DNA of 64,000 bases. Origin: Proales similis (taxonomy: Eukaryota > Rotifera > Eurotatoria > Ploima > Proalidae). The notes beneath the pieces were generated by a model. That model made no database searches. It saw nothing but the letters and a program-made list of their open reading frames with translations, and was not told the DNA's origin. Where the stretch lies: the NCBI GenBank assembly GCA_019059635.1, contig JAGVRJ010000003.1, positions 930,001 through 994,000 of the forward strand, written 5' to 3'. How positions within the stretch are numbered: the stretch's first letter is position 1; each line of letters starts with the position of its first letter. The position numbers were made by a program, and so were the translations under genes. Positions 1-12,218 of the stretch are shown here, one piece after another.

Positions 1-301
<301 letters not shown>

Positions 302-630
302 TCAATGCAGCGTTGAATATTGGGTTCTCTCAAGCTCAGAATACCTTCTCGTCTAAATCTCACTGTAAGAGCTTGCTGGCTTGCGACCCTCAAGCGGGCT
401 TGAGTTTAAGCATGGCTGCCTTCGCTCATAGTTGCTGCCGCTTGCGCTCGCTTCGTATCTAAATCCTAAAAACTCTCAGATTACAGAATAGTTCAATAAT
501 TAGCTGCACTTGAATGCAAATGGGCCCTTTCCGTCTCATTTGCATACGCAATACTCGGCTCAGCCGGCCTACTGCTCGATCTGGCTGAACAATTAGCAAT
601 AGCGTAGTGGAATCTCTCAGCTTCCGCTTG

Positions 631-633
<3 letters not shown>

Positions 634-661
<28 letters not shown>
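634..661. repeat. (CT)n microsatellite
   Basis: Uninterrupted CT dinucleotide run of about 14 units, followed by a second broken CT-rich run to about 685. Similar CT/GA tracts recur in most intergenic stretches of this window. Confidence 0.9.
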
Positions 662-664
<3 letters not shown>

Positions 665-2580
665 GCTGTCTCGCTCTCTCTCTCTTTGGTTGTTCTCGTT
701 CTGTTTTCTGCTCACTCTCTTAGATCATAGCCAATAAATTGAAACAAACGCAAGGCCGAAAGGTTAGCGATCGTGCTTGCTTTGACACAATGCAGGTCTA
801 AGCAGCACTACATAAGCAAGCAGCTAAAAGCAAAAGGCACGCGTTGGCAAGCTTATCATCAAAAAGCCAGAGTGCCATCAATATTTATTATTTCAAGTGC
901 AAGCCCAAGTGCCGTTACTGCTCGTAAATTTGATTTCTTGCATCAATATTTGACTTGCAGTCATGAGGCTGACTCCAAAGGCGGGTAATAATGATGACGC
1001 TGCTCGAGCATAATAACGGCGCCTAGTCAACTCTAAAGAAGCTCGACTAATGCAACTAGAAAACAGGAACGAAAGAGGGTGGACAGCTGACCGACGGCGA
1101 CACGCCAGCCAACTATCAACTGCAAAAGGCGAAACAACGCGTCTGTCTACTATAGGGGGTGCGTGCGAACGCTCTAAAATCGCAGGAGGCGCTCATCGAA
1201 CGCCATAAATTGTATTGAATTCGGCTCATAATGGTTCGATATATGATTATGCGGCAGAGATTGCCTACGCTTGCTGCTGAATAGGGAGCGTTTGCTTTGA
1301 ATGAAGCGGCAGCCATCATCATAGACTTGCATCATCACGAACCCTATTGGCTGCCGCATCTAGTCCTGAGCGAGAGAATATTGCGGCGGCTCAATGAGGT
1401 TCGCAAAAGAGGAAAAGCGTTCATGCCGTTCGCTCGCTGGCTCGATCGTTGGCTTGCCTCTCGCTCTCTTTCACCCTGCCTCACTAGTTGGCTCGTTTGC
1501 TCTCGCACTCTTTTCGCTAGTCGATAGCTTGCCTACTGCCTCGATTGCAATTAACCTAATTGATTATGTAATTTGCGTGTAACGTTCGGCTATTACGGTC
1601 CATGCAATCGGATTATGTCGCACTTGATTCCAATAGGCCGGACGAATCGAGGCTGAAAACTGCCAAAAAAACGCTGAGCCTGACTAATAGATGCTTGTAA
1701 CAACCTATGACTGCTGCTATCAACAGAAAAAGTCACTTAATTTAAGCATTCTCAATATCGCCTGCTTTCCTTCATTCTCTCTTGCTCTCTCTCCCTCATG
1801 CTCTCTGGCTCTCTCTCTCTCTCTGGCTCTTTCAAGTGCAGCACACATAATCCGGCTGCCATTTCAAAACTGAAACCCATTAAAGGCCGCTCTCACTCCC
1901 GTCGCTCACCTAATCCCCCCTCCTCATCGATCGCTTATTGAGCTCAATTTTGGAGCGATGCGCTCGTAATAATTTATACAATGATTCGCTGGGGGTTGAC
2001 TGACTAGTCGGCGCACTGAAGCCGTGCCAGCTGCATCTGTATCTCGTTTGAGTTATTGCGCTCCAGCAGCCTCCGGTCAACTCGGCCGGTATAGGTGGCG
2101 ACCTGCGGCATTTCGTTTCTCTCTCACACTGGCATTTGTGTGCTGTTAAAATAGCCGATAGAGTAGAAATCCAAGAATAAATGGCATTCTGGTCGCAAAC
2201 CAAACCACAACTTCTAATGATTCTGGCACCTTTTCTCCAAGATGAGCGGGTAGTGAACGTAAACTAACGTAAAGCGATCTAGTTGCGGTACATTCTGTCT
2301 AGAATAAGGCTGCTAAATAGAGGCGCTTCTGCAATCTAAGACAGAGCGAAAAAAACACGTGTAAATGCATTTGCTATGCATAAAATTAAAGTCTCGATGG
2401 AATAAAATGCTTGAACTCTAGCTTGAATCAGCAAGCGCCGCCTGCGCCAGAACCATGCCAATGATGCCCAGATTGATTATTTCGGCGTTCGAGCGAATGA
2501 TATGTACGGGCGAGCAATATCATTTTAGGTAATGAGTTATGGGTTCCAATAAGAGATAGAGAAAGGGAGAACGAGAAATG

Positions 2581-2595
2581 GAGAGAGAGAGAGAG
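2581..2595. repeat. (GA)n microsatellite
   Basis: Short GA run inside a purine-rich stretch from about 2555 to 2615. Confidence 0.8.
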
Positions 2596-3720
2596 GAGCA
2601 GACAGAAAAGATGAGGCAAACGAGCGAGTCATTTTTTGGATGATGCTCGGGGCTGCTCTCGTCTTCTTTCGCCTAAGGATTCACTAGCGCCGATTTTAGA
2701 GACTCGGATTACAGAGAAACGTGGCGCAAAGAAGCCAGTTTATCATTAGCACAAACAACTATTGGTCCTGTTTCGCTACGGCCAAATTAACAACATTGAA
2801 CGATCAAGAGGCGATAAGACATTTTAGCTTGACCGATAAGAAACCATATCGCTAACTATCAGCATCAGCCAGCACCTAGAGCCGAGAAGTTTCCTTTCGA
2901 GCACCAGCCGCCAACTCTGTTTTTTTTTAATCTATAGACTCTATGACTTTAGCAGCAAGGTAGCTCGGCTTTTGCCAGCCGACAGTTTTCAATCCAAATT
3001 CGATCCAATACCCAAGCACAGTCAGATTGTAACACGATACTTGGGCTCAAATCGAAGCGATAAGGTAATAAATAGAGCACGTTTTATAGGCCCAATTACC
3101 CAATTACTTGAAGCCTGGCATAAGCTTGTAAGGCAATCGTCTGTTCTTCTAGTTTAACTGAAAGTCTGATTATCGTGGCTTTTTATTTTCTTCAAATAAA
3201 AAGCAGTTGTCTGAAAATTTCGAACAGCTTTACTCAGTTTATGAAAGCTCTTGAGCTTAATTTTCATGTTCAGCAAAGCCTGATGGTCGGGCTGCTCTGA
3301 CGCTCAACATCAGGAATCGCAAGATGAATTGTTCACCAGACGCAAATAAAGCAAAAACAAATTAATTTGTTTCTTCTCTCTCTCTCGTGATTTATTTAAG
3401 AAATTTGCCCATTGCCTTTGAACTTGGTTTCAGCTAGATTCAGCTAGATTTAGGCGTGTTCGTTTTTGAATACCTATGAGGTAAACGAGGCACCAATTTT
3501 AGTCGCTCCCTGCAGCGCTATTCAGAAACCTTCTGATTTAGCGGCGAACATAAATGTACGTGTCACAGTCGACTTTAAATATACATGCAATCGACTGAGG
3601 AACAGTCTAAAAAGCTTTTTTATGGAGCAATCGGGAGAAAGAAAACTTAAAGCAGCTACCTGAATAAAAGAGACTTAAGCGCATTCATTGAATTAAAGCC
3701 AAAAAGAGACGCAGCCGAAA

Positions 3721-6689
3721 ATGAAAATTATTCTAATTCTAAATTCATTGCTATTGACGGTGCTGGCTCAGACGCCATTGCCGACAGAGACTTACAGCAA
3801 TCAGCTGGCACTGGATGCGCCTGATACTCTTGTTCTGTACTGGAAGCAGCAAGATGATTTAATCACTTTTGAACTTCATCTTCAAGATTCTGATTGGCTT
3901 TTGTTCGGAATCTCGAGCTCGGCTTATTCGGACGTTATTCTGGCATCGCTTAATTCGGATGGCACGGGTCACTTTTCTGATCGTTACTTGTTGCCAAATG
4001 GCACTCACTACCGAGATATGCAGACAAACTGGAAGCTGCTCGAGGCCAAGAAAGAAGCCAATTTTTCTATTTTCAAGATGAGCCGCTTTGCTGTATTGTG
4101 CGATCTGTTCGATGAAGACCTTAACATTGAAGCGGGTAACATTGGCCTTAACTGGGCTCATGGAAACGGGCAACCGCCGGCTGATCTTCTGACAAGTGTA
4201 CGGATAACAGGCGTCGACATCTTGACCGATAATAAAGGCCCGTTTCAGTGTTACCAAGAGCCAGTAATTACATTCGATTCGGAGCCGACAATGTTTTATA
4301 AAAATTATGTCGACCTTGAGCCGGGAATATTTCGCTTCTTTTGGCAAATAGAAGGCGACGATTTGATCGGTGAAATTCATTGCCGCACGACTGGGTGGGT
4401 CGCATTCGGATTGAGTCCCAACGGGGCCATGGATAATTCAGATGTGATCGTTGGATGGATAGACGCGTCAGGTCGAGCATTTTTCACGGTAAATTGTCGA
4501 GCGCTCTGGATTTGTAAGACTTGAATAGCCTTAATCGTTTGGGTTTAGGATCGTCACATTGAAGGACGATCGGTTTTAGTCGACCAACAACAAGACTGGA
4601 AACTTCTGTTCTCAGCCGAACAGAATGGCTTTACGATCTTCAAATTCCAGCGTCCTCTCAAGCTATGCAGCCAAGACGATCGAATAATAGAGGAAGGTTC
4701 TCCTCGAGTGATCTACGCTTGGGCTGAATTAGACCCTCAGGCAGGAGGCGACATAGGCTATCACGGCTCGAGAAATAGAGGCAGCAAAGCTGTCCAACTA
4801 GTCGGGCAACCAGATAAGCAAGAGCTGCCGGTGGACGACGTTGAATACTTGGATATAATGTTGAACAACACAATTCTGCCCGCCCGAGATACATTCTACT
4901 ATGTGTTCGGTTTTCAGGTGCCCCAGTACCTTCGCCCGCAGAAAAGACACGTGCTTCGGGTAAGAGTCATCCATCGCCATAATTTGAGCCAAAAGTAACA
5001 TTTGCAATCAAGTGGGAAGTGATTTTGCCCGAAATAAATAAAGAGCGAATGCATCATATTGTGGTCTATGAGTGCAAGTCAGGCTACGATGGTGTGCCCG
5101 AGTTCCAAGCCGGCGATTTAGATACAAACTTCGTTCGCTTGAACTATTGCAATGACGCTGCTTTGGTGTAAGATCAAGCTGGCCCCTCTTGAATTTAATG
5201 ATCGTTCTCACGTCTACTTGACTTGCTAGCTGGGCTGTTGGTGGAGCTCTCGTAAGTTGAAATGTCATCATGCTACCTAAATGAAATGTCTCATTTCGAA
5301 TGCTTTCGGTCAGACAACCAGCTTTCCAGACAAAACTGGGTAAAGTGTCAGAGTCAAATATTCAACTCGAGTAATCGATTGAGCGTTTAAAAGCTATCCG
5401 ATCGGAGGAGACACTGACTACAGCTATTTTGCGTTCGAGCTACATTATGACAATCCCGATTTGGAAATAGGCAAGTTCAAAGACTATGATGATGGCTGCG
5501 AGTTCAAGGCTTAACCTCAGCACTGGACAGGATATATTGATTACATCGGTGTTCGACTTCACATGACCAAACAGCTTCAGACCCACGAGCTCGGCATTTT
5601 AACTTTGGGCGTCCCACCAAATCCATTCGCAATTGCAATACCGCCACAAGTCAACCAATTTCCAGTTACTGGCTTTTGCTACAGTGACTGCACCAAAGAG
5701 GTTAGACGCCCAAGCCATTTATAAGTGCCCTATGTGATTCTTAAGTTTTCTGATTACTGCAGAAGTTGGCCATGGGTGAATTAAACTTTGTAGCGGCCAC
5801 GCCTCATACTCACCTGGTTGGCTACAAAGTGTGGACGAAAATCGTTCGTGCAAACAAAGAGGTCGGCTATTTGTTTGAGAACAAATATTACGATTTCAAC
5901 TACCAGAACTCGTACCCTATCAATCCGCCGATTAAAGTTTATCCGGTAGTGCACATTTTGCCAGAAGCAAGTTGGTTGAATCTTAAATTCTTTAAATTCA
6001 AAGGGCGACGAATTGATCACTGAATGTGAATATCGAACTCTAAACAAACAAACAATGACATTTGTAAGTAGTAATTTTCCGGTCAAGCGTCTTTTATCAC
6101 ATGAAAAATCGAGGTTAAATCAAGGGTGGAGAAGCGACCAAAAATGAAATGTGCAATCAGTTTTTAACTTACTATCCAAGAAATTCGAATTTCAAAAGTT
6201 GCATATCATTCCCACACATCGATTCAGCCATCTACCTTCTTTACTATCTGAACGAGTAAGTCAAAAGCGAATTTATTCTCAGTAATTGGATATTGAACGA
6301 AAATCAAGAACCGGAGACGTCCTCTTGCCCCCGAACCCAGACTGGGCGAATAACGCTTTTGAGCTTGTCAGCAATGGATTTCAGTCGCTGGGCTATCGTG
6401 GTTTCATTCCGGAGCGCGTTATTGGTATATTAACCAACTACACTAAACAAGTTAATCAGAGCGCTCTTTGCGGGCCGGTAAACTTCTAGTTTGCTCTTTG
6501 ATTTGTCCTATAAGCTGAACTGTGTCTAAAAAGGATTTCATTCACGGACCTATTACCCGAATCAAACCTGAAAATACCTACGTGTCGCCTGATCCATGCG
6601 AGCAGAAGCCAGCAGTGTCCTTGTTCATGCAAATAGTGAACTTGATAAGGGAATTTTTCTCTTCGATATTTTCATTTTTCTTCGGCTAG
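3721..6689 (+). CDS. DBH/MOXD-like copper type II monooxygenase with two DOMON domains
   Basis: Predicted copper- and ascorbate-dependent hydroxylase of the dopamine beta-hydroxylase/MOXD1 family, entering the secretory pathway. Exons: 3721-4488, 4549-4959, 5013-5167, 5230-5251, 5314-5339, 5394-5470, 5531-5700, 5763-5966, 6004-6063, 6125-6255, 6309-6477, 6534-6689; all phases join and give 782 residues. Residues 1-16 are a signal peptide. Two DOMON-like domains follow (about 25-165 and 190-330): the second has GWVAFGLSPNGAMDNSDVIV, and both carry a (N/D)WKLL...IFK...LC core. The catalytic region keeps the copper ligands: HH in MHHIVVYEC, H in ELHYDN, H-T-H in PHTHLVG, and the Met of NEMC. The C-terminus is hydrophobic (FFSSIFSFFFG), so it may be membrane anchored. 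Introns 5471-5530 and 5967-6003 begin with GC instead of GT; the latter is only 37 bp. The family assignment is firm; the substrate is unknown. Confidence 0.9.
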
Positions 6690-6875
6690 CCAAATTACTA
6701 GAAAAAGGTCTGAATGACCAGAGACTTGAGAGTTTGCTTGAATAAACGCTTGCTGAATTATCGAAATTGTCCGCTGCTGCTTATTTTATCGCTCATGTGA
6801 ACACAAACGTCTGCTCAAGACGCGTTGGATTGTGAGCCAAACATTCGTCTTTATTAGATTTGTTCTCTTGCTAAG

Positions 6876-8605
6876 ATGATTGGACTCAATCGGAAACTGG
6901 CGCTCGTGTCTTTTCTTTTTTTGATCACGCTCTACATCCTTCTGGCGTATTGGTATCATGAGCTCGATGAAGAGGTTCCCATTTGTAGTTGATTTAACAT
7001 TGCGTTTAATTTTCGACCTATAATCAGGCAGATGAACTTGTTGTTTATGAAGCTGATCAAGCTGAAGAATTGCTTTACAGGGAGCCCTACTACATGTCAC
7101 GTTTAAAGCAGATTCAAGAATGTAGGATCAAATTTGGATCAGCTTCATCTGCCGCTGTCATTGAATTTAAGCGTTTAGCGGAAAATGGTCTCTCTAGCGA
7201 TTACTTCGACCGAAGGCTCAACGATTCTTCGCTGCCAGTGATTACGTGGTGGACACCTTTTACTCTTGATATGGGCTCGGTCAAAAAGTGTGGACGTTGG
7301 AGCTGTTTTTTCACAAACTCAAGGCAATACTGGCGCAAGGGCTCCCAGGCGAAAGGCTTCATGTTTTACGGCACTGACTTTAACCTGCATGACCTGCCGC
7401 TGCCTCGTCTTGGTAACCACGAATGGGCTCTGCTTCATGAAGAGTCGCCGAAAAACAACTATCTATTCTCGTTTGACCGAATCATGCGTCTGTTTAATCA
7501 CACGGCAACGTTCAAAAGAGAGTCGCACATGCCGTTGCTCACCCAGTATTTGACAAGCATTCAAGATTTGGAGTCAACTGAATACATGAAAAGTACAGAG
7601 GAAAAGAATCGTGCTCAGCGCGAAGAAGGCCTAGCGCCAATCGCCTACATCCAATCGGACTGCATTACGCCCTCAGACCGAGACATCTACGTCCAGGCAC
7701 TGATGAAACACATAAAAGTCGATTCATACGGAGCTTGTCTTCACAATCGTGAACTACCGCCAAAGTAGGCCCTTTCCTACCTCGCTGTTCAATCGGCCCA
7801 GAGATCTTTTTTTTCAAGCCTCAGGGAAACAGTCAAGACAATGAACTCGCCTGAACTGTACAGAATATTGGCAAAATACAAATTTGTGATCGCTATGGAG
7901 AACGCCGTGTGCGACGATTACGTGTAAGACTCTTGGCTTTGTTTGTTTAATTTGGTTAAAGCAGTTAAAGGCCATTTATGAAGCACGGAGAAACTTTGGC
8001 GCGCGTTTTACATTGGCGTGGTGCCAGTGGCTTATGGATCGAGTCGATTGAGAGACGTCCTACCCGATGAGAATAGCGCTATAGACGTCAGGGAATTTCC
8101 AACTGCCCAGCACTTAGCCGCTTATCTTCACAACTTGAATTCAAACGATTCGGCCTATGAGGCATATCTGAAATATAAAAGACCCGGCGGAGTGACGAAT
8201 AAGTTCTTGCTGGACCAAATGACTGAGCGAAACTGGGGCATTAACAATGACCCGATCCGAGGAAATTATATTGATCGATTCGAATGTTTAGTCTGCGAGA
8301 GAATGAATGAGAACATTGAGAGAGAGCGTGAGAAAAAACAGAAAAAACTCTTCCAGGCAGATTTGTCTCACTATGGCTGTCCAAGGCCAAACACGTTCGC
8401 TCAGAACGGTGCAATTTTAAACCATTCGGGTCAGTTCGATTTCAGCTATGATTCGGCTCGAATCGAACAAGATATATTTTTTGAGCATCTTGAAAAGACC
8501 GATCGATTCAATCTGAGCGCTAGACAGCTCCACAGTCAAGTTATGGCTCGTTACAAGGCCGAAATAGAGCGAGCTCCTATAACAACCGATAGTGAACTCA
8601 AATAA
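6876..8605 (+). CDS. FUT10/FUT11-like fucosyltransferase (GT10)
   Basis: Type II ER/Golgi fucosyltransferase using GDP-fucose; vertebrate FUT10/FUT11 have been reported to act as protein O-fucosyltransferases. Exons 6876-6974, 7028-7764, 7825-7923 and 7984-8605 give 518 residues. Residues 10-28 form a signal anchor, followed by a stem. Family signatures are FYGTDFN, HEESPKNNY, FNHTATF, SDCITPSDRD, VDSYGACL, the acceptor-site stretch YKFVIAMENAVCDDYVTEK, and YKRPGGVTN. The last exon adds the typical FECLVCERMN segment and a charged tail. The start was chosen because it precedes the anchor and lies directly after a splice-acceptor-like tract (TTGTTCTCTTGCTAAG). The donor of intron 1 (GTTCCC) is weak, so the exon 1/2 junction is the least certain. 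The stop overlaps a poly(A) signal and lies only 35 bp from the convergent gene at 8641. Confidence 0.9.
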
Positions 8606-8609
8606 TAAA
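8604..8609 (+). terminator. Poly(A) signal AATAAA of the fucosyltransferase gene
   Basis: AATAAA overlaps the last two bases of the TAA stop codon at 8603-8605. It faces the opposite-strand signal at 8640-8645, so the two convergent genes have almost no 3' UTR space. Confidence 0.6.
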
Positions 8610-8639
8610 TTGAATTAATTGTATCGAAGAAAAAAATGT

Positions 8640-8645
8640 TTTATT
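8640..8645 (-). terminator. Poly(A) signal AATAAA of the convergent gene
   Basis: TTTATT on the plus strand reads AATAAA on the minus strand and overlaps the TAA stop (8641-8643) of the Shisa-like gene. Confidence 0.6.
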
Positions 8646-9374
8646 TTGTTTGAACTGTGGCTGGAAGTACAGGCATTGGCATGTCGAGTTCATTTTCCAT
8701 CCGAATTGTTGACGGCTGATTTTGCGCGATAATCTCTTCGTATTTGGGCGGCTCATCATTCTTTTGTTGTGGCTTGGGATCTGTGGCCGAGCTCGCTCGA
8801 TAGACATTTTGATTACTCGATCCTGAATTGCCTGAACGCAGTTTCCCATGCAAGCTTCTTCTTTTTCAATTCAACTTTTTCGCTTACTTACCGATTCTCG
8901 ATTGCTTTTTGCATTTCTCCTTCAAGCAGAAAAACAGAAAAATTCCACCTATCAACAGTGCAATGCCGCCAAGTATTGGAAATCTGGCATTTTCAAGCAT
9001 TTTAAAATCAAATGCTGGACAAAATTGGCAAGGAATACTTACACGACCCACCAAGGTGTCAAACTAGAGCAGCAAGCGTCAGAGTTGGTTACAGGATATT
9101 TTGTTGAGCAGCAGATTTCATCACAGCTATTTAATTGCTAAACGTTAGATCAGTCACGCGTTTAATTAGACCTCTCTTTACGTTGTGTAATAATAGCCCG
9201 TCGAGCTGGGATAATTCGGGTAGACGCGGCAACTTTCATCAGCTGAGATCAACTAATTAATCCAATAGTTGGAAAGGTTTAGATTGTTGCAAAGCAAGAG
9301 GCGAAATAGTCGAAAATTATCGTTACATTCAACAGTGAACCGAAAAGAACTGAGATCAAGAAACACTTAATCAT
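8641..9374 (-). CDS. Six-cysteine single-pass membrane protein, Shisa-like array member 1
   Basis: Small type I membrane protein of 161 residues, probably a trafficking or ubiquitin-ligase adaptor like other Shisa/CYYR1/VOPP1/WBP1-type proteins. Exons 9374-9327, 9252-9182, 9126-9043, 8983-8892 and 8831-8641 (intron phases 0, 2, 2, 1). Signal peptide at residues 1-18; ectodomain with six cysteines in the pattern ESC...TCDEICC...DACC; then PWW leading into a membrane segment (about residues 70-90, FPILGGIALLIGGIFLFFC) and a basic stop-transfer. The cytoplasmic tail has a PPKY motif, which would bind WW domains, and a terminal block NQPSTIRMENELDMPMPVLP that recurs in the neighbouring paralogue. 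First of five tandem minus-strand genes. Splice sites were chosen because they give the same phases as the paralogues. The family level is well supported; the function is inference. Confidence 0.8.
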
Positions 9375-9784
9375 CTTTGAATGTAAAGCTCAAGTCTCCT
9401 CAGCCAGTAATCTTGAGTGCAAGCACCGGGACTATTTTTCAATATCTTGCTTCGCTTAATATGGGTGCTTCGCTCATTGCTAAGCAACAATTTCGAACCG
9501 AAAAAAAGATTTTTAAACATAAAGGTGGCATCATCAAAAATGAAGGGAATTTTGTGCTGCAGCTTGAACAGGCTGGAATTCATTTAAGAGTGTCTACTCT
9601 TAGAACTCAATTGTTACTTTTCTAAAGTGCGTCATTTAACCTCTGACGTGAAGCATAAAGCAGAAAGCCAGCCGAGAGAAAAGGCGAAGCAAATGCAAAA
9701 CATTCGGGCGTTGAAAATGAAGAAAACTATTTGAAAATGAAGCGAATAGTTTATTCAAGCCGACGAAAAGAAACTAAAAGCCTT
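9375..9784. other. Intergenic spacer in the Shisa-like array
   Basis: About 410 bp between array genes 1 and 2. I see no exon with the CC...CC or PMPVLP signatures and no other conserved coding block. Confidence 0.5.
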
Positions 9785-10496
9785 TCAATATTTTGTGACA
9801 GCTGGCGCTGGTAAGACCGGCATAGGCATGTCGAATTCATTCTTTATTCGAATCACGGACGGCTGGTTTGCCGCTATGATATCCTGATAAGATGGCGGCT
9901 GATCAGCTACACTTGGCTTGGTAAGCTGATTCGGCTCGGCTAAATTGGCTTAGGCACTCTTTTGAACCATTCGAATTGTTTAAAAAGGCAACAATCAGCC
10001 GCTTACCAACTTGTCCTCTGTACTTGGCTGCTTTTGTCTTGCAGAAGCCAAGAAGTATTATGCACAGAACCAAAGAGAGTATGCCTCCAAAAACTGGAAA
10101 CCTGTTTAGAGCAGAAATTCCTGCAAAAAAAAAACTCTTTTGTGCGGCCATTTTTTTTTCTACTTACATAATCCACCACATTCTATTGTCAGAGATGCAA
10201 CACGCACTGCCGCTGGACTTGGGAAACTCAGCATTGCAGCATTTCTCGGCGCAGCTACAATAATCAAAAAGTTGTACAGAGGCGTCCATTTTTGATTTGT
10301 CGGATGCGACTTACACAGTGTAATAGAAATTCTCTGATTCTGGATGGTCTGGGTAAACTCGGCATGACTCGGTTGCTTCAAGGCCCTGCCAAATCGATCA
10401 GGCTTGGATCAGACTTACAGACAAAAACAAAACTGAGCGCAGTACCTGGAGAAAGTCGAGAAGAATTAAAACTGCAAAGCTTGATTGTGAAATCAT
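9785..10496 (-). CDS. Six-cysteine single-pass membrane protein, Shisa-like array member 2
   Basis: Closest paralogue of the gene at 8641. Exon 1 from ATG 10496 encodes a signal peptide (MISQSSFAVLILLDF...) ending before a GTAAGT donor. Exon 2 gives TESCRVYP, exon 3 the CAEKCC and SACC pairs ending in MWW, exon 4 the membrane span (FPVFGGILSLVLCIILLGFC), and exon 5 (from about 9941) the tail with DQPPSYQDII and NQPSVIRIKNEFDMPMPVLP. Intron phases are again 0, 2, 2, 1. The ectodomain has six cysteines with C-x3-CC-x11-CC spacing, as in member 1. PPSY is a PY motif for WW-domain partners such as NEDD4-type ligases (inference from Shisa/WBP1 relatives). The transmembrane exon starts at AG/GTTTCC, which lines up with member 1. 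Confidence 0.8.
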
Positions 10497-11222
10497 CCGG
10501 TGCAAACTGTGAATCTTCAAAAGAAATGCATCGAAGCAAATGAGAACTCTGTTCTAGACACTAAGCTTGGGGCGGCGGGTTTCTGAACAGCTTGTCGGCT
10601 GAACTGTGCCAAGTCATTAATTAAACGGGATGCAGGAAAGGAAGAAACCTTGCACCACCGTCTGCACGTCATTTCCGATCGGGTTAAACCCGAAATAAAT
10701 AAATAAATTGTTCCGAGACACATCAAATAAAAAAATCGATCATTGAATTGTGTTCCGTTTCACAATTTATCCAGTCTGCAGTAACCATGAATGTCGGCGA
10801 TGGCAAGCTACTGAACTGCAACGTATTGCGTATTGCACACAAGTTGGTTAGACATTTAAAAGATTGAAAATCGCTATTTATATTTCTAAATTGCGGTTCA
10901 AGTTCGACTCAAGTAAACGCATTCAATTTGACGTTACCTAATCAATCAACGGCCGAATCGATTTTGTTACCGAATGCAGCAGAGACTTGGTTTGTAGTCA
11001 TAATGAGAATGCAGCTCTGGCTACTCACTCAACAAAGGCTTAATCAACTGTTGGCAGGAAGAGTCTCTTGCGACTTAAGGACCCTTGGCTTCCGGGCAGC
11101 GAACAAAGAGAATATTGTGATCTTGAGCAAGACCCAATAAAAGTCAAATAAAAGCCAACTGCGATCTCGACCAGTATTCAGATTTATTTTGGCTAAAGCG
11201 CAAACAGATCAATCAGATTAGT
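10497..11222. other. Intergenic spacer in the Shisa-like array
   Basis: About 725 bp without a recognisable exon. Short open frames on both strands lack any array signature. A degenerate further array member cannot be excluded by eye. Confidence 0.5.
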
Positions 11223-11982
11223 TTAACGAATCAAAGTCGGCTCTGGTAGTACAGGAGAGGGCATACTGAATTGACCTTGGTATTCAAGTGCCCAGGGTTG
11301 ATTTTGATTTATCATATCTTCATATTTGTCATTCATTGACCAATCTTCAACTTCAAAATGAGTCCTCACTTGAGTGCGATATTGACCTTGAATTAGAAAT
11401 TCTAAGAATAAGCTAGCGATATAAAATTCCGAATCGTGCTTGCTCACCGATTTTGGATTTCTTTCTCTTGTTAATTTGAATTCCGATCAAGAGAACAACT
11501 GCAATCAGTAGTCCCAGGCCTACCAGACCGATCAAGGAACCTCTAAAGCAGATTTATACCAATTTCAATAAACAGAGCGAATGAATGCTCTTAATTTGTA
11601 CACTAAAGGCCAAAATGAAAACTGTGAAGATGTAGAATCGGCCGTACTAGCGGGAGCCGTGTTTGTTGTTGTTGTTGTAGGCGTCTGACTGGTTGGGAGA
11701 GAGCAGCATGCGTCTGCGATCGCCACAATTGGACTCGGACAGCATGTCGACGGGCAGCTTAAAAAATCAAATTGGAACAAGTCAGCTGCTTTGCTTGGAC
11801 AATTCAAACATACGACAATGCGATGAAGGAAGAGTTTTGCGGATAAGACGGGTAAACTTGGCAAATTTGACTTGCGTCAACGGCCTGAGTCAAAATTAAA
11901 ATCCGATTAGAAACACGTTCCTGATAAAGAGGCCAACGGAGCTACATACGGAAAAGCTGGCGGCAAATACGAACGCGAGCAT
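11223..11982 (-). CDS. Six-cysteine single-pass membrane protein, Shisa-like array member 3
   Basis: Exon 1 from ATG 11982 encodes a short signal peptide (MLAFVFAASFS). Exon 2 gives SQICQVYPSYP, matching the CRVYP of members 1 and 2. Exon 3 carries CPSTCC and DACC, then a Thr/Ser-rich juxtamembrane linker that the others lack (likely O-glycosylated), ending in FWPLV. Exon 4 encodes the membrane span (IGLVGLGLLIAVVLLIGI) and INKRKK. Exon 5 gives a tail ending SMPSPVLPEPTLIR. Intron phases are 0, 2, 2, 1. Six ectodomain cysteines, C-x3-CC-x10-CC. The PPxY of members 1 and 2 is replaced by NDKYEDMI, so the WW-binding motif seems lost while the MPxPVLP tail is kept. Confidence 0.75.
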
Positions 11983-12218
11983 ATTTCTAAGCCAGTGAAT
12001 GGAATTGGTCCTGAGAATCAGCGAGAACATAAAAAGCGCTGTTGCTGCCTCTTATTACCCGTGTTTCATTATAATTTTCGACGCAGAAATTTTAGAAAGC
12101 AACAACCAGGGAGAGCTTTTCTCGTCGCAAATTGCCCGTTGCGATTCATTCCGCAGCGGCAGCATTGGTTTATTTTTCCAAAAAACTGCAGCATGCTCTT
12201 TAGAAGTAAACAAATAAA

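Noticed and set aside
1910-2203. 97-codon minus-strand frame with several cysteines
   Set aside because: No recognisable domain or splice context, and composition like the surrounding non-coding DNA.
5471-5530. In-frame TAA in the copper monooxygenase, first read as a broken gene
   Set aside because: A GC-AG intron with a GCAAGT donor removes the stop and restores the conserved frame exactly; the gene is intact.
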